Origin: Deinococcus soli (ex Cha et al. 2016)
GTDB lineage: Bacteria > Deinococcota > Deinococci > Deinococcales > Deinococcaceae
NCBI RefSeq assembly: GCF_001007995.1
Contig: NZ_CP011389.1
Coordinates: forward strand, 2,332,501-2,396,500
Direction: 5' to 3'
Length of the DNA: 64,000 nt
Under the pieces are notes generated by a model. That model made no database searches and was not told the DNA's origin. It saw nothing but the letters and a program-made list of their open reading frames with translations. Positions 38,655 to 51,400 of the stretch are shown here, piece by piece; positions within the stretch are counted from its first letter, which is position 1; each line of letters starts with the position of its first letter. A program made the translations under genes and the position numbers.

Positions 38655-38687
38655 AGGAGGCCACCCAGATTGACCGGGTGGCCTCCT
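38655..38687. terminator. Hairpin terminator after the GDPD/phytase-like gene
   Basis: AGGAGGCCACCC (38655-38666) pairs perfectly with GGGTGGCCTCCT (38676-38687). It also lies downstream of the broken GNAT gene on the other strand. Confidence 0.85.
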
Positions 38688-38703
38688 GCCTTGCCGCGCT
38701 GCT

Positions 38704-39274
38704 TCAGGGCCGGACGAGCAGCACCATCCGCCCCGCCCGCCGGAAGTCGAAGCGGCCGTAGAACGTCTCGGCCGGTGACTCCCGCGCGGTCATACGGATT
38801 CCGTTTGTTTCGCCGACAATCCGGAACTTCACCGGATTGCCAGCTCCACGTCCGGAACCCGTTTCACTCCTACTCGCATCCGCTCGGATTGAACGGCTTG
38901 ATAAGCCATTCAATCGGAGTCTGTATCAGGAGCGATACGTTCGTCACCCCACGCGCCCCGGCGGCCGCCAGATGCGCGTCCAGCAGCGCCCGGCCCACCC
39001 CGCCGCGCTGACGCTCGGGCCGCACGAACATCTCCTGAACCTCATGTGACAGGAACGAAGCCCGCACCTGATCGCGTCCCAGCACCGCCCCCACGCACAC
39101 CCCACCGTCCAAGGCGACCAGCGCGGCACTCCGGAGCGTGGCGAGCAGGTCACTCAGGGCCGCGCGGGCCGATCCGTCCGTCCAGGCCTCGTTCCAGGGC
39201 GCCGCGCCAAACGTCGCGCAGAACGCGTCGGCCAGGGCAGGCAGATCAGCCACAGAGGCGGGGCGGAGATCCAT
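38704..39274 (-). pseudogene. GNAT acetyltransferase split by a MITE-like element
   Basis: The 5' part (from ATG 39274) encodes M-D-L-R-P-A-S-V-A-D-L-P-A-L and the GNAT core E-V-Q-E-M-F-V-R-P-E-R-Q-R-G-G-V-G-R-A-L-L (acetyl-CoA loop R-x-x-G-x-G-x-x-L). It runs to V-S-L-L at 38929, then enters the repeat and reaches a stop. The 3' part, beyond the element, encodes T-A-R-E-S-P-A-E-T-F-Y-G-R-F-D-F-R-R-A and ends VLLVRP. Removing the 133-bp element plus one TCA rejoins V-S-L-L-T-A-R-E-S-P in frame. It starts 2 bp after the proS stop, so it was probably co-transcribed with proS. Confidence 0.88.
38793..38925 (-). mobile_element. MITE-like repeat, copy 2, inside the GNAT gene
   Basis: A 133-bp element with imperfect terminal inverted repeats: TACGGATTCCGTTTG on the left and TACAGACTCCGATTG read in reverse from the right, 12 of 15 matching. 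TCA at 38790-38792 and 38926-38928 looks like a 3-bp target duplication. Inside are two stems: AATCCGG/CCGGATT (38818-38837) and GATTGAA-CGGCTT against AAGCC-ATTCAATC at the right. No coding capacity; probably moved by a transposase encoded elsewhere. Confidence 0.85.
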
Positions 39275-39276
39275 AT

Positions 39277-40761
<1,485 letters not shown>

Positions 40762-40769
40762 CGCCCCGC

Positions 40770-40775
40770 ATGATA
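40770..40775 (-). promoter_or_regulatory. Leaderless -10 box of proS
   Basis: TATCAT (reverse strand), 8 nt before the ATG at 40761. Confidence 0.5.
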
Positions 40776-40869
40776 CCGGGCGCGGGCAAAGCGCCGCGCC
40801 GAACCGGGCACGCGTCCGCTGCGCCACCCTGCGGATGCCGGGTCAGGCCGGGTGGGGGAGACTGGGCCT

Positions 40870-41370
40870 ATGAGTCCCGAGCCCGTGTTCTTCTACCGGA
40901 CGGCACATCCGTTCTCTAACTTCCATCCCAGTGTGTTCACGGAAGGCGGGGTCACGTATCAGTGGGCGGAGCAGTACCTGATGGCCCGCAAGGCCGCGCT
41001 GTTCGGGGATGAGGTGACCCGGCGGGCGATCCTGGCCGCCCGCACGCCGGGCGAGTGCAAGGCGCTGGGCCGCCGCGTGAGCCCGTACGACGATGCCCGC
41101 TGGGCGCAGGAACGGTTCGGAGCAGCGCTGGACATGCTGCGTCTGAAGTTCGGTCAGAACGCGCGGCTGCGGGCGGCGCTGCTGGCGACCGGCGAGGCAG
41201 AACTGGTGGAGGCCGCCCCGGACGACCGGATCTGGGGCGTGGGGTTCAGCGAGCAGGACGCGCCGGGCGTGCGGCAGGCGTGGGGGGCGAACCTGCTGGG
41301 CCGTGCGCTGATGGCGGTGCGCGCGGAGCTGACGGCGGATGACGGTTCCCTCAAGGTCGGGTCAGGCTGA
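40870..41370 (+). CDS. NADAR-family (YbiA-like) protein
   Basis: A 166-residue cytosolic protein of the NADAR family. YbiA-type members cleave the N-glycosidic bond of reactive early riboflavin intermediates; other members act on NAD/ADP-ribose derivatives. Family marks: FFYRTAHPFSNFHPSVFTEGGVTYQWAEQYLMARKA, K-A-L-G-R-R-V, LKFGQNARLRAALLATGEAELVEAAPDDRIWGVG and G-A-N-L-L-G-R-A-L-M. No riboflavin or NAD genes lie beside it, so the choice between metabolite repair and another role is open. The start follows GAGACT (weak -10) by 6 nt. Confidence 0.9.
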   Translation: MSPEPVFFYRTAHPFSNFHPSVFTEGGVTYQWAEQYLMARKAALFGDEVTRRAILAARTPGECKALGRRVSPYDDARWAQERFGAALDMLRLKFGQNARLRAALLATGEAELVEAAPDDRIWGVGFSEQDAPGVRQAWGANLLGRALMAVRAELTADDGSLKVGSG

Positions 41371-41421
41371 CCTGAATGGTTCTGTCATGGGGCGGCCATC
41401 TGGCAGGGTGACACTGCTCGC

Positions 41422-41685
41422 ATGACGAAGATGAATGTCGGAGAGATCAGCGATCACATTGCGCAGTCCGTGAAGGCCCGCCTGGAGCAGGGTGGCGAGC
41501 ATCTTCAGGTGAAGGACGTGAACGGTGAGCACGTGGGCACCGTGGATCACATGGATGGCGAGCGCGTGAAGCTCACGAAGACGGACAGCGCGGACGGGCA
41601 GCATCATTACCTGAGCCTGGATCAGGTGGAGAGCGTGGATGACGTGGCGGTGTACCTGAACGTGGAGCGCAGCGCCATCGCGTAA
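41422..41685 (+). CDS. DUF2171 domain protein
   Basis: An 87-residue protein spanning one DUF2171 domain, a PRC-barrel-like beta fold. The opening V-G-E-I-S-D-H-I-A-Q-S-V-K, then VNGEHVGTVDHMDGERVKLTKTD and D-G-Q-H-H-Y-L-S-L-D-Q-V-E-S-V-D-D-V-A-V-Y-L-N are typical. Function of the domain is unknown; it is frequent in Deinococcus, and stress-related roles have been suggested only by context. No transmembrane segment. It stands alone and is followed by a strong hairpin terminator. Confidence 0.85.
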   Translation: MTKMNVGEISDHIAQSVKARLEQGGEHLQVKDVNGEHVGTVDHMDGERVKLTKTDSADGQHHYLSLDQVESVDDVAVYLNVERSAIA

Positions 41686-41704
41686 CCCCGACTGCTGAAC
41701 CCCC

Positions 41705-41732
41705 GGCGGCGTGACGAGCAGGTCACGCCGCC
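41705..41732 (+). terminator. Rho-independent terminator after DUF2171
   Basis: GGCGGCGTGAC (41705-41715) pairs with GTCACGCCGCC (41722-41732) and is followed by TTTCTTCT. Confidence 0.92.
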
Positions 41733-41889
41733 TTTCTTCTGCCTGTCCGGAAGGTTCAGGTGCGCTGAAGTGTTGCTGAGGGGGCCTGAAGGTGCCGCTC
41801 AGGGGAGGCGAGTGGGGCGGGCCTAGGGTGGTGAGCGGAACGGTTTAACGTCATACGACCTCATTCACGCGACCCCATTGGAGGTTCCG

Positions 41890-42726
41890 ATGCCCACGAT
41901 TCAGACGAAGCACGCCCACGCCCCGCAGACCGAGCTGTACTACGAAACCTATGGCCAGGGACGCCCGGTCGTGCTCATCCATGGCTGGCCGCTGTCGGGC
42001 CGCATGTGGGAAGGGCAGATCGACGCGCTGCGCCATGCCGGGTATCAGGTCGTGTCGTACGACCGCCGCGGCTTCGGCCAGAGCGGCAAGACCGCCACCG
42101 GTTACACGTACGACGTGTTTGCCAGTGATCTGAAGGACCTGCTGGAGGCACTGAACCTGACCGACGTGACGCTGGTGGGCTTCAGCATGGGTGGGGGCGA
42201 GGTTAGCCGCTACGCCGGGCTGTACGGCACGGACCGCGTGCGCAGCGCGATGCTGGTGGCGTCCGTCGCGCCTTACCTGCTCAAGACTGCGGACAACCCT
42301 GATGGCGGCATGACCCACGAGGATGTGGAGGGCATGGTGAAGCAGGTGGCGCAGAACCGCCCGCAGTTCCTGGCCGGATTTACGAAGAAGTTCCTGAACT
42401 GGGACGAGAACGGCGCGAAGCTGGGCGACGAGTTCCTGGATTTCGCGGCGGCGATGTACATGCAGGCGTCCCCGGTGGCGACGCAGGAGTGCGTGCGGGC
42501 CTTCGGCGAGACGGACTTCCGCGCAGACCTGGCGCGGCTGACCGTGCCGACGCTCGTCGTGCACGGTGACAAGGACCAGATCGTGCCGCTCGCGGCGAGC
42601 GGACAGCGCGTGCCGCAGTACGCGCCGAACGCCGAGTTGCACGTGATGACGGGTGCGCCGCACGGCCTGAACGCCACGCACAACGACGAGTTCAACAAGA
42701 TCCTGCTGGACTTCGTGGCCCGCTGA
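41890..42726 (+). CDS. Alpha/beta hydrolase, non-haem chloroperoxidase type
   Basis: A 278-residue cytosolic hydrolase. The nucleophile elbow is G-F-S-M-G-G-G near residue 98, the oxyanion motif IHGWPLSGRMWEGQ near 30 and the catalytic His in GAPHGL near 256; an Asp in VHGDKDQIVP completes the triad. The sequence closely follows cofactor-free haloperoxidases and perhydrolases, which are also esterases; the in-vivo substrate is unknown. GGAGG (41880-41884) fixes the ATG at 41890. An upstream ATG at 41878 overlaps that ribosome site and is less likely. Confidence 0.9.
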   Translation: MPTIQTKHAHAPQTELYYETYGQGRPVVLIHGWPLSGRMWEGQIDALRHAGYQVVSYDRRGFGQSGKTATGYTYDVFASDLKDLLEALNLTDVTLVGFSMGGGEVSRYAGLYGTDRVRSAMLVASVAPYLLKTADNPDGGMTHEDVEGMVKQVAQNRPQFLAGFTKKFLNWDENGAKLGDEFLDFAAAMYMQASPVATQECVRAFGETDFRADLARLTVPTLVVHGDKDQIVPLAASGQRVPQYAPNAELHVMTGAPHGLNATHNDEFNKILLDFVAR

Positions 42727-42804
42727 TTGATGACTGAGTCGGGGCGGTCTGGCCGGGTGCCGGGCCGCCTCTGCCCGTGGTGGGGGAGGGGGGGACCCCC
42801 CATC

Positions 42805-42834
42805 TTGGAAACAGTTCCAAAATCTGGGTATGCT
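42805..42834 (+). promoter_or_regulatory. Amylosucrase promoter with LacI-type palindrome
   Basis: The -35 TTGGAA (42805-42810) is 18 bp from TATGCT (42829-42834). A perfect-arm palindrome TTGGAA-ACAG-TTCCAA (42805-42820) covers the -35, as a sugar repressor site would. Confidence 0.6.
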
Positions 42835-42843
42835 GGGGGAGCC

Positions 42844-44790
<1,947 letters not shown>

Positions 44791-44805
44791 CCGTCCGCCG
44801 GGAGC

Positions 44806-45993
44806 TCACTCCGGCGCGGGTTCTCCGTCTGCTGGCACGGCGGGCAGCGTGAAGTGCACCTGCACGCCCTCGGGGCGCGACTCGATCCAGATGCGGCCCC
44901 CGTGACGTTCCACCACGCGGCGGCACACCGCCAGCCCGATCCCGTTCCCCCCCGCCGCCGCGCGCGAATGCAGCCGCTGGAACATCCCGAACACCTGCTC
45001 GGCATGCTTCGGCGCGATCCCGATCCCGTTGTCGGTCACCGTGAACTGCACCCAATCTCCCTGCTCCTGCGTGGACAGGTGCACCCGCAGGGGCCGGTCC
45101 GCGCGGAACTTCAGCGCGTTCCCCAGCAGGTTCGTCAGCAGCTGCCGCACCTGCGGCGCGTTCGCGTGCACCTCCGGCAGGTCGTCCCGCGACACCCGCG
45201 CGCCCTCCGGCCACGGCAGCGCCCGGCACGCCTCGTCCCACAGCGGCCCCAGGTTCAGCGGGCTCATGGGCGGCTGGGTGGCCACGTTCGACAGCGTCAG
45301 GATGTCCCGCACGAGCTGCCGCGCCCGGAACGCCTGCTCGGTGATGCGCTGCAGGTACGTGTCGGCCCGCTCGTCCAGCACCTTCCCGGCGTAGCGGTGC
45401 CGCAGGATATCCGCGTACGCGCCCAGCGTCCGCAGCGGCTCCTGGAGGTCGTGACTGGCCACGTACGCGAACTGCGCCAGCGCCTGGTTGCGGTCCTCCA
45501 GCTCGGCGTTCTGCCGCTCCAGCGCCGCCTGACTGGCCGCCAGCGCCTGCGTGCGCTCCTGGATGCGGCTTTCGAGTTCCAGGGTCAGCTCCGCGGCCTC
45601 TAGCTCGGCCAGTTTGCGCCGCGTGATGTTCTCGTGCGCCACCAGCGCGAACTGCGCACCGTCCTGCGTGAACGCCGTGACGCGCGCCACGAAGAACCGC
45701 TGCTCGGTCGGCGAGTGGCACGGGTACTCCAGTTCGAACAGGGCCGCCCGGCCGGCCAGCACGTCCCGGATCCCTGCCGCGATCTGCTGCGCGTCCTCCT
45801 GATCGGCCCCCAGCGCCGCCTCGCACACGGACAGGTAGTTCACGCCGACGTCGTCGCTGCCCCCATTCTCCTGCGAGAAGACCCGCCACGCCGCATTCAC
45901 GGCCAGGATCACGCCCCGGTCATCCAGGATGGCAATGATGGCGGACAGCGCGTCGAAGGCGGCGCCGGCAAATCGCTGCGGCACCGTCGTCAC
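44806..45993 (-). CDS. PAS-domain sensor histidine kinase
   Basis: A 395-residue soluble kinase with no transmembrane segment. Residues about 12-130 form a PAS domain (AFDALSAIIAILDDRGVILAVNAAW ... HENITRRK). A coiled coil at about 128-175 leads to the HisKA box with H181 in FAYVASHDLQEPLRTL. The ATPase domain shows N-L-L-G-N-A-L-K-F, D-N-G-I-G-I and G-G-N-G-I-G-L-A-V-C-R-R. The H-D-L-Q-E-P-L form is the phytochrome-like/light-kinase class. It starts at GTG 45993 and is divergent from the response regulator, its likely partner. Signal sensed is unknown. Confidence 0.92.
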   Translation of the reverse strand: MTTVPQRFAGAAFDALSAIIAILDDRGVILAVNAAWRVFSQENGGSDDVGVNYLSVCEAALGADQEDAQQIAAGIRDVLAGRAALFELEYPCHSPTEQRFFVARVTAFTQDGAQFALVAHENITRRKLAELEAAELTLELESRIQERTQALAASQAALERQNAELEDRNQALAQFAYVASHDLQEPLRTLGAYADILRHRYAGKVLDERADTYLQRITEQAFRARQLVRDILTLSNVATQPPMSPLNLGPLWDEACRALPWPEGARVSRDDLPEVHANAPQVRQLLTNLLGNALKFRADRPLRVHLSTQEQGDWVQFTVTDNGIGIAPKHAEQVFGMFQRLHSRAAAGGNGIGLAVCRRVVERHGGRIWIESRPEGVQVHFTLPAVPADGEPAPE

Positions 45994-46153
45994 ATCCGGC
46001 CCGCGACTGGAGGACGGACGCGGTGGCCGGCGCGGGCAGTCATGCCGCTCACCCTAACAGCTTCCCCTGCCGCGCACCCGGGCGGACGTCACAGGCTGCC
46101 CGGGTGCGGCAACCGTAAAGCCTGCCGCGCTGGTCGCCCCGCCCGACCTGCGC

Positions 46154-46159
46154 TAGGCT
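46154..46159 (+). promoter_or_regulatory. Leaderless -10 box of the response regulator
   Basis: TAGGCT with 6 nt to the ATG at 46166. Confidence 0.6.
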
Positions 46160-46165
46160 GAAGCG

Positions 46166-46600
46166 ATGTCCAGACCCTTCACCGTCCTGCTGGTCGAGGA
46201 CGAGCCCGCCGACGCCGAACTGTTCCAGGACCTGCTCGCCGAGGTGGCCGCCGACATCCGCGTGGAACACGCCGAGAACGGGCAGGCCGCCCTGGACCTC
46301 CTGCAACGCCCCGGCGCCCAGCGCCCCGACCTGATCGTCCTCGACCTGAACATGCCCGTCATGAACGGGCACGACTTCCTGTCGCAGGCCAAGGCTGTTG
46401 CGGACCTGCGGGCCATTCCCGTGATGGTCCTCTCGACCAGCGACCACCCGGACGACATTCACCGCGCGTACGACGCCCACGCCGGCGGGTACGTCGTGAA
46501 GCCCGGCAGCTACCAGGAGTACACCCAGGTGCTCGACACCGTGCAGGCCTACTGGCGCGGCCTCGTGCGCCTGCCCCGCCTGGAGGACCTGGCCCGCTGA
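46166..46600 (+). CDS. Single-domain response regulator (Rcp1-like)
   Basis: A 144-residue CheY-like receiver with no output domain. Acidic pocket E11-D12, phospho-acceptor D60 in VLDLNMP, a Ser/Thr switch around L-S-T-S near 90 and K112 in V-V-K-P-G. The longer loop after the first helix and the T-x-D-Q-V-like tail resemble Rcp1, the partner of phytochrome kinases. It diverges from the histidine kinase at 44806-45993, an almost certain partner. Because it lacks a DNA-binding part, it should act through protein contacts. Confidence 0.93.
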   Translation: MSRPFTVLLVEDEPADAELFQDLLAEVAADIRVEHAENGQAALDLLQRPGAQRPDLIVLDLNMPVMNGHDFLSQAKAVADLRAIPVMVLSTSDHPDDIHRAYDAHAGGYVVKPGSYQEYTQVLDTVQAYWRGLVRLPRLEDLAR

Positions 46601-46621
46601 GTGCTCCTGGGAAGCCCACGG

Positions 46622-46671
46622 GCCGTACAGAGAAGGGGCACCTGAACGCGGGTGCCCCTCCTCTGTACGGC
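46622..46671. terminator. Long two-part terminator hairpin
   Basis: GCCGTACAGAG (46622-46632) pairs with CTCTGTACGGC (46661-46671); inside, GGGGCACC pairs with GGTGCCCC. It separates convergent genes. Confidence 0.88.
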
Positions 46672-46681
46672 GTGCGCAGCG

Positions 46682-47677
<996 letters not shown>

Positions 47678-47688
47678 GCAGCCGGGCC

Positions 47689-48327
47689 TCAGGCGTTCTT
47701 CAGCAGGATGCTTTCGACGGTCTTCGCGACCCGCTGCGCCTGATCGCTGGCGTCCTCGATCAGCGCCACGATCTCGCCGCCACGCATGGCGCGGATCATG
47801 CCCGGCACGTCGTTCACGCCGTCGTACAGGTGACGCTGCACCTCGTCGCTGATGGTGTCGCCCTGGTCCTCCAGCGCGCGGATCTCGCGGGCGATGCGGG
47901 TCAGTTCACCCAGCTGCCCCTTGTTCTCGATCAGCGGCATGCCCTGCGCCAGCAGCGCGCACTGCTGCTCGACGATGCGGGCCAGCTGCGCCATCTGCGG
48001 CAGGGGCTGCTCCACGCCGTACAGGCTGAGTTTGCGCGCAGCGTCCTCCATGTCGTCCACGAGGTCGTCGAGTTCGTTGTTCAGGCTGATGATGTCCTCA
48101 CGGTCGAAGGGCACGATGAACGACTCGGCGAGCAGGTTGGTGATCTCGCCGGTCAGGCGGTCGCCCTCGTGCTCCAGGTCACGCACGCGCTTCACCTTGG
48201 CGTCCACGTCGGTGTAGTTCTCCAGCAGATCGACCAGTGCGGTGGCGGTCGCGTGGGCGTTGCGGGCGGCTTCAGCGAACTTCAGGCTGAATTTGGGGTT
48301 GCTGGGCATGAATTTAGACAGAACCAT
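47689..48327 (-). CDS. DUF47 PhoU-like Pit accessory protein
   Basis: A 212-residue, all-helical cytosolic protein. It carries the PhoU-like metal-binding spacing E-H-E-G-D-R-L (near 57), FDREDIISLNNELDDLVDDMEDAARKL and L-E-D-Q-G-D-T-I. Members are thought to set the activity of the adjacent Pit transporter. The ATG at 48327 is fixed by GGGAGG 7 nt upstream; a longer reading frame upstream lacks such a site. Operon with pit. Confidence 0.9.
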   Translation of the reverse strand: MVLSKFMPSNPKFSLKFAEAARNAHATATALVDLLENYTDVDAKVKRVRDLEHEGDRLTGEITNLLAESFIVPFDREDIISLNNELDDLVDDMEDAARKLSLYGVEQPLPQMAQLARIVEQQCALLAQGMPLIENKGQLGELTRIAREIRALEDQGDTISDEVQRHLYDGVNDVPGMIRAMRGGEIVALIEDASDQAQRVAKTVESILLKNA

Positions 48328-48389
48328 GACAATCCTCCCGATTCTCCACCCGAATGTCATGGGAATGTCAGCCCGGGCGGTCAAGGTGA

Positions 48390-48420
48390 GGCGGGAGGGC
48401 CAGTCTGGTCGCCTCCCGCC
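48390..48420 (-). terminator. Hairpin terminator after the alpha-amylase gene
   Basis: GGCGGGAGG (48390-48398) pairs with CCTCCCGCC (48412-48420) downstream of the amylase stop and upstream of DUF47. Confidence 0.75.
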
Positions 48421-48443
48421 GTTGAAGGGTTAGTGTACCGGGT

Positions 48444-51400
48444 TCAGGGCAGCTTGAGGGGTTCTGTGAAGGTGGCGCGGCAGCTGCCGTAGCAGTCGGT
48501 GATGGTGTTCGCGCCCGCCGGGGTGCTCTTGTCATCCGGGATGATGTCGCCCGCGCCGTAGCCGTCCCCACCGAAGATGCCGCCCATCAGGCCGATCCCG
48601 GCAGCAGGTTTGCCGCTCAGGCCCAGCGCCGTCCAGGGAATGGCGAGTTCCACGGTCTGCTCGGGGGCCGTCCCGCTGCTGGCCTGCAGGTAGTCAGCGG
48701 CACTCCCCTCGGTGGTGGCGGTGTCGCTCTGCACGAGGCGCAGCTGGGCCTTCTCGGTGCCGTAGCGGGCGATGAAGGCGTTCACGCCGTCCACCTGACC
48801 GCCGAAGGTCGCGGCGCGTTTCCAGGCGTCGAACTGATCGGCCTGTTTCGCGCCGCCGGGCGCGGTGTCGAGGTACAGGATGGCACTGTTGCCGTCCACG
48901 CGGTACGTGTACGCGAGGTACAGGTACTGGGCGTCACTATCGGCCCGCAGGCTCAGCCAGTTGTTGTTCGCGCCGAAGGTCCCCTCGGCGGGGCTCTGCA
49001 CGCTGACGGGGGGAGCGGTCCAGTCGCTCAGGTCGCCGTCAATGGTGTACTTCGTGCGCAGGTCGCGGGCCAGATCGATGTTCGCGTCCTGCGCGGGCGC
49101 CGTGACGTTCAGGGTGCCGTCCACGTACCCGCCCGCGCTGGCTTTCAGGGTCTGCGCCCCGGCGGGCACCCGCAGGGTGTAGGTGCCGTCCGGGAAGGTG
49201 ATCGCGTAGTTCAGGCTGGGGGTGGCGCTCGTGGCCTCCACCAGGGCCCCGCCCAGGTTCTGCCCGCCGCCCGTGACGCGCCCGGTGATCGTGGCGGCCG
49301 GGACGGGCTGCTCGCTGAAGTCGTACGTGCCGCTGTAGGCGTTGCCGTTCGTGCCGACCACGTAGGCGCGGTCGCCCTGGCCCGGGGCCTCGTAGCCGCC
49401 GTTCTTCGCGCTGGCGCTGTCGTTGCCGAACTTGAACTTCACCTCGCGGAAGAGGGGCAGGTCGATGCTGGTCTTCCACACGCCCGGCGTGTCCTGGGTC
49501 ATGGGGTACTCGATCTGGCTGCCGGTGTCGAAGCGGCGCAGTTCGATGGGCCCGTTGCCCTGGGTGCGGGCGTCCACGGTGAACGTCACCTTGGCGGTGT
49601 TCTTGCTGCTCGCCGTGCCGGTGACCGTCACGCCCCTGCTCTCGGCCCCGGCGCTGTCCACCGTGACCACGCGGAAGGTGGTGTTGACGTCGTTCGTCAG
49701 GCCGCGCACCAGGAAGCTGCCCTGCGTGGCCGGGATGGGCGCGAAGTTCACGAGGCGCTCGGTGCCGCCCGCGGGCGTCACGTACACGCGGTACCCGGCG
49801 ACCTTTGCGTCCGTGCCCGGCGTCCAGGTGAGCTGCGCGGCGCTGTCCCCGGCTTTCGCGGTCAGCCCCGCGACCTCGGGCAGCGCCGGGTTCACGGTGC
49901 CCGCCGCGCCGGAGCCGCTGGGCGCGGTGACCGCCAGCACGCTGCGGGCGGGCACGCGGCCCACCAGTTTGCCCCCGCTGACGCTCAGGGTCATGGTGCG
50001 GCCCGTCACCTCGGTCAGCGCGGTGCCGGAGAAGGTGCCCAGCAGCGGAATCCCGCCGCCACTCAGGCTGCCCAGATCCAGTTCGGTGTCGCCGTTGTTC
50101 ACGACGAACACCACAGGCTGCCCGGCCACGCCCTGCACGCCGCTGAGCACGCGGCGGTACGCCAGGACGGGCGCGCCGCCGTTCGGGCGCCAGAGTTCCT
50201 GCTGCGCGCCGCGCGTCAGGGCGCGGTACTTGGCGCGCGCGGCGGCCAGCGCCCCCAGGCGCTCGTCCAGCGTGCTACTGCCCAGGCGGGTGAAGTCCAT
50301 GTCCTCGCGGTTGCCCTGCCCCAGCGGGTAGTCGTAGGGATCCCCCTTGCCAGCCTGGGCGTACTCGGTGCCCTGCCAGACGCTGGGCGTGCCGCGCGAG
50401 AAGTACATCGTGGACAGCGCCAGGTCGAGGCGCTCGGCCGCCTGCGCGGCGCTGCCGCCCCGCTCGGTCACCTCGGTCACGAAACGGCGCACGTCGTGGT
50501 TGTCCACGAAGGTCGTCAGGCGGGTGGGGTCGCGGTATACGCCGTCCTGCGCGAACACGTCCGCCACGCGGTCCAGGTTGCCGCCCGCGCTGCTCATCTG
50601 ATCCTTGAACGCGAAGTACAGCGCGAAGTCGAACACGCTGGGCGCGCCGAGTTCATTCATGAAGCGCGCGAGGTATGCGGGGTTGCCGTCGAACACCTCA
50701 CCGACCGACCAGATCTTGGCCGGGTCGCCCGCGCCGCCCGCCTTGAAGAACTGCGTCCAGTACGCGTCGGGCACGTGCTTCATGGTGTCGATGCGCAGCC
50801 CGTCGATGCCGGTCGCGCCGCGCCAGTACGTCACGAAGTCGTTCAGGTACGCCGTGACGGCCGGAAGTTCCTGCTTGAAGTCCGGCAGGCCCGCCAGATC
50901 GCAGTCGGTGGTCTTGTTACTTGACGCGTCGCAGTCCGCCTGGGTGTGGAACCAGTCGGGGTTCGTCTTCGTGAGGGTCGCGCCGTACCCGGCGTGGTTG
51001 ACCACGATGTCCTGAATGACCTTGATGCCGTTCCGGTGCGCCGTGTCGATCAGCGCCTTGTACTCATCGAGGGTTCCGAAGTGCGGGTCGACCTTCTGGA
51101 AGTCCTCGGCCCAGTAGCCGTGGTACCCGGCGAACGGTTTGCCCTGACTGGGGCCGCTGCCGGTGTTGATGGCGGGGACCTGCAGCACGACCGGGCTGAC
51201 CCAGATGGCCGTGAAGCCCATCTTTTTGAAGTACCCCTCGTCGATCTTGGCCTTCAGGCCCGCGAAGTCCCCGCCGTGCCACGCCAGGGGGTTGGTGCGG
51301 TCGGTGCGGTCACCCGCGTCGCGGCCGGGCCCGTTGTCGTTGGCGGGGTTGCCGTTGGCGAAACGGTCGGTCATCGCGAAGTAGATGACCTCGTCCTGCC

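Noticed and set aside
41871..41889. An ATG at 41878 as the chloroperoxidase start
   Set aside because: It overlaps the GGAGG at 41880-41884 that serves the ATG at 41890.
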